Below are positions 16,264 through 29,039 of a DNA stretch of 64,000 bases, in pieces. The translations under genes were made by a program, and so were the position numbers. This DNA comes from Campanula takesimana. Its lineage: Eukaryota > Streptophyta > Magnoliopsida > Asterales > Campanulaceae. The stretch is from positions 434,001 through 498,000 of the forward strand of contig JAOWBW010000060.1 of assembly GCA_026119855.1 (NCBI GenBank), in the 5' to 3' direction. The notes beneath the pieces are model-generated. The model was given only the letters and a program-made list of their open reading frames with translations, ran no database searches and was not told the DNA's origin. The first letter of the stretch is position 1. Each line of letters starts with the position of its first letter.

Positions 16264-18710
16264 ATGGATTTACTTAGAAATTGTTGCTGTGTTGTTGTTG
16301 TAATTCTCATCTTCTTGAATAACCCTCTTGCTGTTAGAGCAGGTGATATTGTTCATCACGACACTTCTTCTCCCAAGAAGCCTGGCTGTGAGAACGATTT
16401 TGTGCTGGTATGATGCTGCCCCCCCCCCCCCCCCCACCTAATTTTTGCCTTTTTCTCTTTTACCCATTTCCCGATTTTGTGTTTCCTCAACTGGGTGTCC
16501 ATTATTTTCTCTTTTTAGCTCTGCAATTTTTTGGGTTCTTATCAAGAATTGTTGTGTGAACTTGACTGAAGAGGAATTGGGGTATATATGAACTTGACTG
16601 AAGTTTATAACTTGATTGTATCACTTGGATTTCTTTTCCATGTGTGTGTGAGCTGTGAGCTTCAGTGAACATGATTGCACTTGTATGTGTTTATACATTG
16701 GTTTTATCACTTGGGTTTGTTATCCTTGAATATATGAACTTTTTTGAAGTAATCTACTTCAAAATTAGCATCTGAATTTGGGATTCTCTTAGTTTTACAT
16801 TCTTGATTTCAGGAGATAAGTTACTGCATGTTGTAGTTTCTGGAATCAGAACTTGATCAATGTGTGTGTGTGTGTGTGTGTGTGTTTTGAGAGCGTATCA
16901 TTCAAGCCATGAAAGAGGAATTGGAGCTTATATTGTTCTAATTTGCTTCAATTCCATACGTGAGGCGTCAATTTAGTGCTTCCAAGTGTTATCCATAGCA
17001 GGTGGCCTTGAGGATAAGGAGGGGTCTGTGAAGTTTGCCTGCTATTTCTGCATTATGACTAAGTTGTTTTCATCTAGTCAGCTTAATTCTTGTTAGTTTG
17101 AAGGTAAACTAGGAAATGTATGCTGTTTTTGGAAGAAAAACTATAATCGGAAACCAAATGTATATATTATTGAGCCAGGCGTGGGTGGGAGCAAGAACTC
17201 ACTTGGAAATAATAACAAATGATATGAGGCCCGAGCTCTATTTCATATCATTTTGTACCCGGAAAAAAATGTTCTATAATTAAAGATGATTGCTATCTTT
17301 TTTCCTAGTTCTACTTGTATAATGCACCAAATATAAGATCGTGAAAAGGCTTACTTGTATTTCATTCAGCATAATTTACCCCTCAAGCCGGTGTTGCTTT
17401 TGCTAGGTAAAAGTTCAAACATGGGTAGACGGAATAGAATTCGCAGAATTTGTTGGTGTTGGGGCAAGATTTGGGACTACCATTGTATCTAAGGAGAAAA
17501 ATGCAAATCATTCCCGCCTTACTCTTTCAGACCCTCGAGATTGTTGCAGTCCACTGAGGAAAAAGGTCTCTACTCTATCCGAATTGGTATTAATAAACTA
17601 AAACAATGTAGATCTTGGTTTGACACTAACTAGAGGGACTTTCTTTTTATTAGCTTACTGGAGATGTCATTATGGTCTACCGAGGCCATTGCAAGTTTAC
17701 AACTAAGGCCAATGTTGCTCAAGCTGCTGGAGCTTCAGCAGTTCTTATCATAAATAACCAGAAAGGTAGAAGTGATTTATTTTGTAGTCGAATGCGTTTG
17801 TTAATTAAGTACAGTTTTATACCCCATTTTTTGTTATCAGTTCCAATAACTCTCAAGCATGGAGGCATTTTTTTTTTATAAAAGATATTTGCTTGAGATT
17901 CACCACTAAACATCTAACGATGTATTACCTCCTTCAGAACTCTACAAGATGGTTTGTGAGCCTGATGAAACTGATCTAGACATTCACATACCTGCGGTCA
18001 TGCTTCCACAAGATGCTGGTATCAGCTTGGAGAAGATGTTGTTGAATCGTTCATCAAGTAAGCCCTTCTCGTAACATGCATTGTACAAACTGGATTTTTT
18101 TATATTTTTATACATTCTTTAGGGCAAGTATATTTGTGATTTCATTATTTCTTTTTTTTACAGTTCTGGCAACCATTTGATTGCCTTTTTTTCTCCCTTA
18201 TGAGACTCTGAATTTTGAAAATTGGCCTCTAAAAGTTTCATACTGTTGTTTAGTTTCTGTGCAGTTATACTCCCCTCAACGACCTGTAGTGGACATAGCA
18301 GAAGTATTTCTATGGCTGATGGCAGTTAGCACCATCTTGTGTGCCTCTTATTGGTCTGCATGGAGTGCCAAGGAAGCAGCTATAGAGCAGGACAAGCTAC
18401 TGAAAGTCATAATTTTTCCCCCTTGCCTCGCGTAATTTCTACAGCTAGATTATCAATCTTGGAAAACTTGTAGATGTGGAATTGACATATGAAGTATTTG
18501 GCTTTTGTAGGATGCTTCAGATGAACTTTCACACAATAAAGATGTTGTTGGTTCGAGTGGTGTCGTAGAGATCAACACAAAAACAGCAGTCTTGTTTGTT
18601 ATCGTTGCTTCCTGCTTCTTGATTATCCTTTACAAGCTAATGTCGGCTTGGTTCATTGAGCTTTTGGTTGTTCTTTTCTGCATAGGTGGTGTAGAGGTGC
18701 TGCTCATTGT

Positions 18711-18746
<36 letters not shown>

Positions 18747-21700
18747 ACGCACACACACAAATATATGCGCACATGATCACACATATACATACATCTGTTA
18801 TGTTTATATTTGTGTTTCAGTATATGCATATAAATAGCTTGATCAGACACATGCTTGCTTGGCATATTGATGTGTTGATTATATAACTGCTGATCCTAGA
18901 TATTTTGCTTTTTGTGTGTACAGGGCTTGCAAACCTGCTCAGTTGCATTGCTATCAAGGTGCATCATTTATGTTTTAATAACTGTTCTTTTTCTTGCTAA
19001 AAAAAACGTACGCAATATACACTTTTAATGCATGCTAGACAAAGTTGTTCTTCTAATAAACGGGGCGTTTGATAGTCTGACAGCCAATCATATAACTTTT
19101 CCATATCCTTATTAACAAGAATCATAAGAACATTGTTAAAGATTATGCTAATGACTTCCAAAATGAAGAGGGTGTGTTTCAGTGCATTGTATGCTGAAAG
19201 AATTACCCCCTCTGTCCCAAAATGAATGTCCGAATTTGCTATTCGATTTGTCTGATACCATCTGTTGGCCTGGAGTGTTAAGTAGGTTTTTGGCTTTTCA
19301 AATCTGATAGTTACACAATTTTTTAGGTGGTTCAAGCAACCCGCGGAATCATTCATTAAAGTACCATTCTTTGGAGCTGTATCGTATCTTACTTTGGCTG
19401 TTTCTCCATTCTGCATAGCTTTTGCAGTCGTATGGGCAGTGTATAGGGACGCCTCCTTTGCCTGGCTAGGTCAAGATATACTTGTAAGTGACCTTCTCAC
19501 TTTCATCTACCGAAAAAAGTAAATAATTAGAAAATTATAAATAACGTCTCACATCCATAATTTTTTACTTCCTTTTATTTTTATTTAAAGACTACCTAAG
19601 CGAACGCAAAAGTAATGGTTCTTTCTCTAGTTTGATACTATGCTTTGGTGCTACTATTTGCCGGAAAATCACCATGATTCTGAACATTGATACTTTTAAA
19701 GAGTTTTGGTATTGTACTAAATGTACCTGCATCACAATTCACAAGTGTTTCACTTTCACCTCCACAGTAAGATAGTTTGATTATTTGTTATTGTCAAGTT
19801 TGAGTGAGGTTGGTGTTTCATGGGCAAATTATAATAATAAATGTCATTGTTATCTTACATATATTAATGATTACATTTTAAAGCCATTGCCTTGTGTTTG
19901 TTACTACTACTTGGGCAATCTTTTCATTTCCATAGAATGAAGCTGTATTTTATCTCCCAACATTACATTAAAGGACTACCTCTTTCTTTCGAGGATCCCG
20001 TTTCTGAGAGTCCATATAACTACTAAGCGTACAGCTTCCATGCTGTTCAAATATCAGTATTGAATAACGAACTTATAATACTGATAGGAATGTTGACAGA
20101 TTGCCATTTTTCAAAGTTGTAACCACCTATCCCTTAAATGACTTTTAAATTGCTACTCATCGAGTGGAGAGAAGGAGCGTTCGGAAAGCTAGCGTCATTG
20201 CAGTGATTTTACAGCACTGAAATTCTGTGGTGTTAGTTTGACTGTTTGCTAAGGACAAGATTGGTTGTTTGTAAGCTTTTTCAATAATTATCTGACATCC
20301 TCATTCAAAACAGGGGATTGCGTTGATAATTACAGTTCTTCAGATTGTGCATGTACCCAATCTCAAGGTAATATTCGGACTCTTTCTAGAATTGGACTGT
20401 GCTTTTCTCATATTATTCCTCTATTTGGCTGTGCAGATGTAACCTCATGTTGTTATTTAGTTACCTAGATGATTGAATTATTTCAAGGGTAACTGAGTCT
20501 TTTTAACATGCAATGATTATATTTCTTAATATGTGTGAAAAACTCTAAAACAACAAGTATTTTGGGACGGAGGGATTAGTGATTGAGAAAGATACTTTGG
20601 CCTGTGGTGATGACCTTCCTGCTGACCAAGCTGGATGGCGAAAAGGATTCATGTAGATGATGTCAAGTTATTGAGACCAAAGTTAGAGTTGTAGTTGAGC
20701 ACAAATGCAATTTTTGAAGTTCAGTATGATTCTCTTAATAGTATGTACTTCCCTACTACTGATTCTCCAAAGTAGTACTCCAGTTGATTATATTTGGGTC
20801 AGAAAAATCAAGACCCTCCCTTGTAGTCTTTTCTAGTGAAAGGATATATCCTTCTCAAAATTTATCCCGCATATCCTATTAAGTAATACTCCGTGGAAAT
20901 ATATTGTATCCTTTTAAATAGTATGCACCTCCTACTAGTAGTTCTCCAAATTAGTAGGTTATTTTTGGAAGTAAAAACTCATGAGAGACCCTCCATATGA
21001 TTTTCCAGTGAAAGGATATATCCTTTTGAATATCCATCATATCCTTTTTAAGTAAATTAAGTGTGAGCATTAAGACCACATGCAATTTTAAAAGAATAAA
21101 TCATACCAAAACATATGTTAGGCGATCCTCAAAAGGCCTGGACTTTACTATCATCATTTTCTTATATACTATTGTTAATGTTGTGAACAGCCTGAGAACA
21201 CTTAAGTTAAAGTTTCTATGGATAAAATTGCTACTCCTCGGTAATGGTTGTGCGTATTTGACTGACAAAATTTTAAGAGTGAAGAAATTTATGGTGGAAT
21301 TTTTATTTTATAGAATATAGATATCCTACTTTAAGAGTTTTATTTGGTAATGTATGTTTATAATTGAGATATCACAATAGATTTGTATACGAACTCTAAC
21401 AATGTGGGTTCAGTGCAAAAATAAAGGAATATGATTTCTGATGTGTACCATATGTTATGTTATATAATTCCACACATTATGTTAGATAATGCCAAATATT
21501 ATGTTTAAGAATGTATTAGTTGAAAGCAGTCAAAGCTGCTTGAAGGCATATGTTTGTGAAATAATGGCAATTGTTTTGTGAATCAGGTGGGTACAGTTCT
21601 TCTAAGTTGTGCCTTCTTGTACGACATATTTTGGGTTTTCATTTCGAAGAAGCTGTTCCATGAAAGTGTGATGATTGTGGTATGTAAACTTGGAAGCTTT

Positions 21701-24700
21701 TTGCTATCCATTTTCTTTGATTTTGCCCTTAAAGTGTTGTGGGAAGGGATAGAACCTGGGACACCCGCTTTTGGATTCTCAGATGGTTAACCGTGCCACT
21801 CATTGAGCAATTAATGGTGGATTAAATGACCCCGTTCTTTTAAATTGTAAGCTAATTTGAAATTTATGTTCCATTATAGGTAGCACGAGGTGACAAAAGT
21901 GGAGAGGATGGTATTCCTATGCTGCTGAAGATTCCACGCATGTTTGATCCGTGGGGTGGTTACAGTATCATAGGCTTTGGCGACATCCTCTTGCCCGGGT
22001 TACTAATTGCATTTTCTATGAGGTTTGGTTTCTTCAGCCTTAATCTACTGGCAAGAGTTCTATTCTTATTGTCCTTGAAACTCTGAATCTTCATATGGAT
22101 TGTTTCTTACTCCCTCCGTCCCAATTTTTTTATTTTTTTATTTTTTAATCATGAAGGAACTTTGGCTAACAATTTTAGTTTATTTTAATTATCCTAATGA
22201 AAATATAGAACTTGTTATTGATACACCATTATAAATACTATCCATAACGAGTTTTATATTTGATTAAGATAATTAAATTAAATTAAAATTATTGCTCAAA
22301 GTTTCTTCATACTAACATAAAAAAAAAAAAGTGGGAACATCATTTTGGGATGGAGGGAGTATTTATCTATGAAAGAGAATCTTAGTCCTAGCTTTTTGGA
22401 AGGCCAAAATATGTTTAACCCCCCAAAGTATACACCCATTCCCACTTTGCACCCTCGCGCGAATTTTGTGCCAAGGTAGCACCTCAATTAACCACGATTC
22501 CCAGTTTGCACCCTAGCACCAAACGACGTTAGAAATTTAACGGAAATTGGTCATGTGCATGTCATGTGAGGGGTATAACAGTCTTTTTGCTCAAAAAGAT
22601 AAGGACTTTTATGTCAGTTACAATGTAGGTTAGAACCACCACCAACTCCATTAATCCCGTCACCACAACCATGCCGCCGCCGCCACCCACCACCTCCATT
22701 AACAATTAAAAGAACCCACTTGTAAAATCAAACACAAGCTTATTTTTCAAACTCATACCCAAATTCAAACAGGAAATAACAAATCCAAACACCATATACA
22801 TTAATCTCTCCCAAAATTAAAGAGTAATCTTAATGAAAGAAGAAAAAACAAAAAACAAAAAAGAAAAAACAAAATCTGGGCTTCTTCAATTATGTCTGGT
22901 GCGGCCGAGTGGAAGGAGGGGAGGGTCGGATTGGGGTAGGGGAGGGTCGGATTGGGGTGGGGGAGAGTCGGAAATGGAGGGGAAAGTGCCGAACTGGGAG
23001 AGAAGGGGAGGGGTTGGTTGATCTGGGCGAATGGAGGGAGGGGAAAAGCGCGAATGGATCTGTAATGCACTCCAACAGAAGAAATTGGCCATGGATCTAT
23101 GATGCTGGTGATGGAACTCATGAGATTTTGACCAGAGATTTCGAAGGTAGACACCACCGTTCGAAAGACGCCAGCGATGAAGGGGAGTTGATGACTTGCG
23201 GCCGAATTAGAAGAAGAAAAAGATGGATGGGGGTTGGGGGTGAGGATGCTGATGACAGATGTTGGGTATTGGGAGGACGAGGCCTGGGTTGATGGAAAGC
23301 TGGGAAAGATGAAATTGATGAGCAGGAAGAAGTGGGGTGGCGATGGAAGGAGGAGTATAGTAGCTGTGATGGGAAGGGGTGGGCTAGTCCAGTAAGTGGG
23401 GAAGGGATAACCAAAATTAAGTTTTGTTTTATTTTTCTTTTATTTTTTAATCATAATATTATTTTGTTTGTACATTAAATTATCAACATTATAAATTATA
23501 TATTTAAATAATAGATGTTAAATGACAGTAAAAGATTAATAAAACAACTTAGTTGCACTTCATGTAGATTTTTTGTACGGATATTAGTATTTTACTTTTT
23601 TATTTAATAATAAATATTAATGTTTTAATAAATTAATGTTTATATTAAACTGGAGTAAATTTGAGCAAGGGTGTAAAGTGGGATTTTGTAGATACTTTAG
23701 GAGGTTAAATATATACCGAACACATTGAATGACGTAAATACCCCTCGCGTGACGTGCACATGACCAATTTTCATTAAATTTCTAACTCCGTTACGTGCTA
23801 GGGTGCAAAGTGGGATTGAGGGTTAATTAAAGTGGCACTTTGGGACAAAATTCGCGCGAGGGTGCAAAGTGGGAATGCGTGTATACTTTGGGGTGCTACA
23901 TATTTTGGCCTTTTTGGAACTATTGAATGTAGAAACTCCACAATATACTGCTTTTGTTCAAATCCGGACATGTCTCACACGTCAGTTCTCGAATTGCAAC
24001 TATAATCTTTATCTCGATCTTCCCTATGGAACAACACTCACAATTCTGGAGATGGGTGCTGTAAAAACTTTGAATGCATTGTTTTCTTATTTCTGTTCTT
24101 TTCTGGCTGGTACCAAGTGAATATTGTTCTCACCGGAAATAATTCAGAACAGTTTTATCAGGTGGCAAAAGTAGTTATTTTCAATTGGAACATAATGTTT
24201 CTCTGCAGGTATGATTGGCTGGCGAAGAGGAATCTCCGAGCTGGATACTTTTTGTGGGCAATGTGTGCATATGGTTTAGGTAAGAAGCCCCCAAAAGATC
24301 ACTTGAGATCATTTTTAATGGCCCTGTGCTCATATCATCTGCCAGAAAGGACGTTCAAACAATCCGAATATAATAATGGAACATCCTATATTGCCACATT
24401 TTCTTTTTCTTAATTTGGAGCTACAATTATCTGATGTGAATTATCTGAATATGACAGGTCTTCTTGTAACTTACATAGCATTGAATCTAATGGATGGTCA
24501 TGGCCAACCGGCGCTGCTTTACATTGTTCCCTTCACCCTCGGTAATACTCCCTCCGTAACAGTATCTCTTTCTTTTTCAGCTTGTCCTAAAGAATTGTTC
24601 CAGATTTAGTTATAATTTTAAGGTAATTTCAACAAGGTAAAAGCAAAATCTACACTATTCATTCAAAGTTTTGAATTATCAAATGAGACCTTCTATAGGA

Positions 24701-24904
24701 TATTGACCTGAATTCCCCTGAAGGTGCAAAACCGATTACTCCCTCAGTCCCGAAATGATCTTCTCTTCCATTGATGCAGGTACGTTTTTGGCGTTAGGAA
24801 AGAAAAGAGGGGAGCTGAAGATTTTGTGGACAAAGGGAGAACCAGAAAGGGTGTGCAGACATGTTAAACTAGAACAATTTCAAGAAGAAGATGAGGATTC
24901 ATAA
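16264..24904 (+). CDS. SPPL: Signal peptide peptidase-like protease (SPPL), 14 exons
   Basis: Intramembrane aspartyl protease of the SPP/presenilin type with an N-terminal protease-associated (PA) domain. Exons: 16264-16407, 17407-17565, 17654-17765, 17938-18057, 18254-18405, 18511-18696, 18924-18958, 19327-19483, 20314-20367, 21587-21679, 21880-22022, 24209-24279, 24458-24541, 24780-24904; 544 aa, the size of plant SPPL2-5. A signal peptide (about 1-26) precedes the Cys-containing luminal PA region (about 35-185), then roughly nine membrane segments. Catalytic motifs are intact: YD at 385-386, GFGD at 436-439, and PALL at 493-496. The tail is acidic and cytosolic (EEDEDS), without an obvious di-lysine ER signal, so an endomembrane or vacuolar location is more likely. 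Known relatives cleave type II membrane proteins; the substrate here is unknown. Introns 11 and 13 carry transposon sequence. Confidence 0.93.
16422..16436. repeat. Poly(C) tract in SPPL intron 1
   Basis: About 14 consecutive C just after the exon-1 donor site. Homopolymer; length may be unreliable. Confidence 0.8.
16861..16885. repeat. (TG)n microsatellite
   Basis: About 12 TG units in SPPL intron 1. Confidence 0.95.
18714..18760. repeat. (CA)n microsatellite
   Basis: An imperfect CACACA tract in SPPL intron 6, close to the exon-6 donor. Confidence 0.95.
19208..19240. mobile_element. Stowaway end fragment
   Basis: 'ccccctctgtcccaaaatga' terminus in SPPL intron 7, about 115 bp upstream of exon 8, with no right end visible. 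Confidence 0.4.
20735..21060. repeat. Diverged tandem duplication, period about 179 bp
   Basis: Two units start 'tagtatgtacttccctacta' (about 20740) and 'tagtatgcacctcctactag' (about 20919). Each ends with 'gtgaaaggatatatcctt' and 'atatcc' words. Located in SPPL intron 9. Confidence 0.6.
22110..22359. mobile_element. Stowaway-type MITE
   Basis: Termini CTCCCTCCGTCCCAATTTT and 'cattttgggatggagggag', TA on both sides. It lies in SPPL intron 11, just upstream of the foldback element. Confidence 0.8.
22402..23910. mobile_element. Mutator-like foldback element, 1.5 kb, in SPPL intron 11
   Basis: Long inverted arms start GGCCAAAATATG at both ends and share 'aaagtatacacccattccca' and 'ctttgcaccctcgcgcgaat'-like text for about 100 bp. 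The 9-bp direct repeat TTTTTGGAA flanks it (22393-22401 and 23911-23919). The GC-rich middle (about 22640-23400) has overlapping short ORFs on both strands with no recognisable protein, so it may be captured sequence. Relatives are at 31887-37873 and 38470-38955. Confidence 0.85.
24546..24565. mobile_element. Stowaway end fragment at a splice donor
   Basis: 'actccctccgtaacagtat' starts within five bases of the exon-13 donor of SPPL. A second end, 'tactccctcagtcccgaaat' (24737), lies about 40 bp upstream of the exon-14 acceptor. Both point the same way, so they are not one intact element. Confidence 0.4.
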
Positions 24905-25461
24905 GATGATGAATTATGTACCAAGTCAACTGTAAACAGGCTGGTGCAACTGTTTTAAGACAACAACTTCTTAAGAAGTTAAATCCATGTGTAACATATG
25001 TATGTATGTCTGTCAATTGATATGTTTTGTTGTTCAAAGATTTGGGTGTTGGTCAGTCACACTCTGTTTGTTGCTGGCTTCTTCCTCCCTCCTCTTCACT
25101 ATTCCCTCATACACATGCATGCAATCTCACAGTTTACTCCTCAATCATTTTTAGGAGGGATATGGTTGATTTGTTTGTATATAATGGTAGTAAAATTATT
25201 TCCTTATTTAGAAATGCTGATACTTATTTTTTATTTTTAATACGGATAAAAAAAACTTGTGGTACTTTTTCTGTCTCAAAATGAATTTTCATATACTACA
25301 CATGATTATTTTTCCACTCACATATTGAATGTATATACTCTTTCCTTGATTGTGTCGGAAAAATGGTGCATGTTGTTTTATCAGAAAAATGGTGCAAGTT
25401 GTTTTATCAGAAAAATAGGAGTATTAGTTTAAACTTTTTTTTCGAGAGAAATGATTTATTA

Positions 25462-25738
25462 CTTCATCCGTTCCAAAATAAATGTCTAAAAGTGCTCAAT
25501 TGATCAATTAAAATCAATCTTAAACATTAGTTTTTTTTTTTTTATATATACTTTGACCAAATATTTGAAGAAATATAATGATGCTAATAAAAATTTAAAA
25601 CTTGTTATTGTATCACGATTAATAATAAACTAAATAACTATTTTTAGATTTTCATTAAGATAATTATTTTTGTTCAAATTGTTGGTCAAAATATAAATTA
25701 CTTGACCAAGAATCCTAAGCCGGACGGGACAGAGGGAG
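25462..25738. mobile_element. Stowaway-type MITE
   Basis: Termini 'cttcatccgttccaaaataa' and 'cggacgggacagagggag', TA flanks. Confidence 0.75.
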
Positions 25739-25767
<29 letters not shown>

Positions 25768-25771
<4 letters not shown>

Positions 25772-25830
25772 CAAATAATGCCACTACACTATTTACTTAT
25801 CCACTACATCTTTGATTTTTAACAAGATTA
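25768..25830. mobile_element. Single end related to the 58285-60293 element
   Basis: 'aatgccactacactattta' followed by 'cttatccactacat' matches the left arm of the Mutator-like element at 58285 ('attgccactacacaattt...ttacccactatat'). Only one end is seen. Confidence 0.4.
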
Positions 25831-25930
25831 ATTATCGACTTGGACAAAACCGCCCTAAATTAACTTGCCAATTATAAGAATTGAATGAATTTCCAAAATT
25901 ATTCCTTTTAGCTTATCTCTCTCACACGCA

Positions 25931-26470
25931 CCGTGAGAACGAAGCATAACCGTTTGATTAAATACAAAATCAAGGGTCCAGATTATAGATACAGTGGATA
26001 CACTTGAATACAGTAGCTAATTTTCAAAATACAGTTAAGTACAGTAGTTATTTAGCTACTGTATCCAAGTGCAATATAAAAAAAATTTAGGTACTGTATC
26101 CAAGTGTATCCCACTATATCTATAATATGGATCACTGGCGAAGCTAGGCTTAAGGCTGGGGACCCCCTTGAATTTTGGAAAGTGTTCATAATACTACCTT
26201 CAATTTTTAGAAAATGCGTTTTTAGTATTAAATATAATGAATTTATATATTTTGACCCTCTTAATTTTAGGTAAAATTTGCACTAAATTATCATTTTGAC
26301 CCTTTTATGCTACACTTGGATACCCTAATTATAATGCATATTCTTAAAGCAATTTCGACCCCCATTCCTAAAACTTCTGGATTCGCCACTGATATGGACC
26401 CTTGATTTTGATTTTAATCTAATGGTTATGCTTGATTTCACGGTTCTCACATAATTGTGGTTCTCATTTG
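25931..26470. mobile_element. Foldback MITE split by a hAT-like insertion
   Basis: Left arm 'ccgtgagaacgaagcataacc...atcaagggtccagattatagatac' and right arm 'actatatctataatatggat...ggacccttgattttgattt...ggttatgctt...cacggttctcac' are inverted. The interior carries repeated tactgtatccaagtg words. It resembles the element at 10272-10470 at its right end. Confidence 0.6.
26133..26391. mobile_element. hAT-like non-autonomous element (nested)
   Basis: Ends CACTGGCGAAGCTAGG and, from the right, CAGTGGCGAATCCAGAAG resemble Tip100-type hAT termini. The 8-bp flanks ATATGGAT / ATATGGAC (26125-26132, 26392-26399) differ by one base. Confidence 0.75.
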
Positions 26471-26479
26471 AGCACTTAC

Positions 26480-26525
<46 letters not shown>

Positions 26526-27182
26526 CTTTCTTTCGTTTCCTAGCTCATTCTAATAGCTCATTCACGGATCAAAAACTAAGTTACAAACAATTATTTTCGG
26601 TTGCTTTCGATGATTGAACTATCAACTTATATTTAAATTCAAGAAAGAACCAAATTAATAATATTCCCAAAAAATATTCCGCTATTATCTTCACCATAAT
26701 ACCATATCCATATAATATTGTCTTGATCAATGATAATATTATTTTCTCTCACCTTAATACTATATAATTATATTAGATGGTGCAATCACGGTTTAGTCAA
26801 CATCCAATGGTTTATTGATACTCGCATCATGGAAATTATAAAATTCACAGTTGAGATTAAAAATAATTCAAAGTGTTTTTAAGGGATTATTGTTTTTCAC
26901 TTTTCTCATTCAGATGAGTTTGAATATATTTTTGGTGGCCATAATGTTTAAAATGGGGCGGTTGGACGGTGGCTATGATGAATTAGGACGTTAGAATTTT
27001 TAGAGAAATAAAAGCAATGTGATAATAGATTTTTGACATTTGTCACGATCATGTGGTATGGACGGTTGATGTAAGGTGTTTGGAAATTATAGAAATATTA
27101 TGATGTTTTTTTTTTTTGAACGCAGAAATATTATGATGTTAGCTAGGACTTTCTTTTTTAATACAAAAAAAAAAAAATATTA

Positions 27183-27434
27183 CTACCTCTGTCCCTAAAT
27201 GAGTGTCCAAATTTCATTTTAAGGGACACTGAAAATCTCAATTTTTTGAACAATTTGGTAACAACGATTCATATATAATCTTGTAATCTCCTTTCCATTA
27301 GTTTTGCACGTATAAAGAAACCGGTGAATTTTTTTTCAAAAAAAACGTTTAGGGAGAAAGTTATGTTAAAAAAAGACACTCATTTAGGGACAAAGATTTC
27401 TTGAAAATGGACACTCATTTAGGGACAGAGGGAG
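27183..27434. mobile_element. Stowaway-type MITE
   Basis: Termini 'ctacctctgtccctaaatga' and 'tcatttagggacagagggag', TA flanks. Same subfamily as the outer element at 49780-50284. Confidence 0.8.
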
Positions 27435-27606
27435 TATTCTTTTTGGTATGTCAGGTTAAAAAAAATCATTCTTAAAAAAAGAAGAAGGTATTTTGGATAA
27501 TTTAATCTTTTATAGTTGTATAACTAAAAAAAAAAAACACTTTAATAATTTGCTTTCACCTACTTGATATGTGAAGTGTGAATATTGTTTCAAACAATAC
27601 TATATA

Positions 27607-27858
27607 CTCCCCCGTACCAATTTAAACTTAAAAATAAAATTCGGTTCAAGAATTAAGAAAAAAGTGATGTGTTGTGAGTGTAGATGCTTTGGTAGGAAAG
27701 AGAGTGAGGTAAGAAATAGTTAGTGGATAATTGTTGTGAGTATGACATGTGGGGCCCACAAATAAAAAAAATATAAAAACCTTCTTTTTTAGGCTTTGAA
27801 ATTTAAAATGGAACAACCAAAATGAAAATTTTTGAAATATAAAATGGGACGAAGAAAA
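27607..27858. mobile_element. Stowaway-type MITE
   Basis: Termini 'ctcccccgtaccaatttaaa' and 'aaatgggacgaagaaaa', TA flanks; the right end has decayed. Confidence 0.65.
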
Positions 27859-28024
27859 TATTAAATGCACTTGGAATATTTATCCACGTTCTATTATTTT
27901 TTAATTAAAATGTAAACTATAGTAACATCCTTATTCCTTGTTCAAAAAATAAAATAAAAACATCCTTATTCCGATATCGAGTTATTACTACTCTTTTTGC
28001 TATCACTTATCAATACAAAACACA

Positions 28025-28290
28025 ACTCCCTCCGTTTCAAAATATCTGTCGCTTTAAACTTTTCACACATATTAAAAAAATGTAATTAATGCATGTTAAG
28101 AAGACCCATTTGCCCCTAAATAATTCAACTTTCTAGATGATTAAATGCTTACATGAGAGATACTTCCACCATCATTAATAAGGGTATAATTGAGACAAAA
28201 AGGTAAAAGTGCATTGATAATAGTAAAGTGACAGATATTTTGAAACAATTATTTACTCCTAAAGCAACAGATAATTTGAAACGGAGGGAA
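28025..28290. mobile_element. Stowaway-type MITE
   Basis: Termini 'actccctccgtttcaaaata' and 'tttgaaacggagggaa'. Right TA is present, left TA is altered. Confidence 0.7.
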
Positions 28291-28756
28291 TACTAAATAT
28301 TACTTGCGCCCCTAGACAATGCTCTCTCTCTCTCTCTCTCAATTAAAATATTATCTTTTGGCTTTGCACATTTTTACAAAAATATATGAAATATGTAAAA
28401 TAAATAAATACTTTAAATAAGTTGAGAAAATAATTATTTATAACATAATATATAACATAATATATAATAAACACTTCATAATAATTTTCATGTAATTTTA
28501 AAAATCTTATAAGGACAGACATGTCTAAAATATTGTTCATTAACTGTCGTATTTGGATGATAAAGCAAAGGGTAAACTGTATTTGTGGGAACCTTATTTT
28601 GGGGCGTAGTAAAAAGGAAAAACGAACTTTAAATCAAGACCAAATCAATGTTCATTTAACGAATTACTGTATAAGTTATGAGGAAGTATTGTGCAAGACG
28701 GTCTCACACACGAGATAAATCTCGATGCAAGAGGAAATGACAAAGTCTTGTATACA

Positions 28757-28780
28757 CCCGTTGCACCACCGTGCAACGGG
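28757..28780. repeat. GC-rich hairpin CCCGTTGCAC-caccg-TGCAACGGG
   Basis: A short near-perfect inverted repeat in AT-rich DNA. A similar cluster (gttgcacgatgcaaccgttgcac) lies at 29722-29750, suggesting two ends of one decayed element that spans the TGTTACATTT array. Confidence 0.5.
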
Positions 28781-29039
28781 CTTGGCCCATGGAGCAACCC
28801 ACCCAACCCAGCTCCTTTACCCGCTCGCCAGCCTCTCATTCATTCCCAGTGCGCCACTTGTCATTCATTTAAAAAAAAAAACCTCAATAACTTTAAAACG
28901 CTATATCTTGATATTTATAACCCAGAAAAAATAAATAAAAATACTGTTGTGTTCGTCTCGACGAGACGAATAAAACTACATAGGTCATGATATGGTTTGA
29001 TTTTTTTTAAAAAACATATTTTTTTACACACAAAAAGTT

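Noticed and set aside
18997..19416. 139-codon minus-strand ORF
   Set aside because: It is antisense to SPPL exon 8 and its upstream intron; the plus-strand exon fits the protease family exactly.
22801..23414. Several overlapping ORFs on both strands, some Pro/Ser-rich
   Set aside because: They lie in the GC-rich core of a foldback transposon, overlap each other, and show no recognisable domain.
28757..28780. Hairpin considered as a terminator or small RNA
   Set aside because: No promoter or gene context; better explained as transposon-derived inverted repeat.
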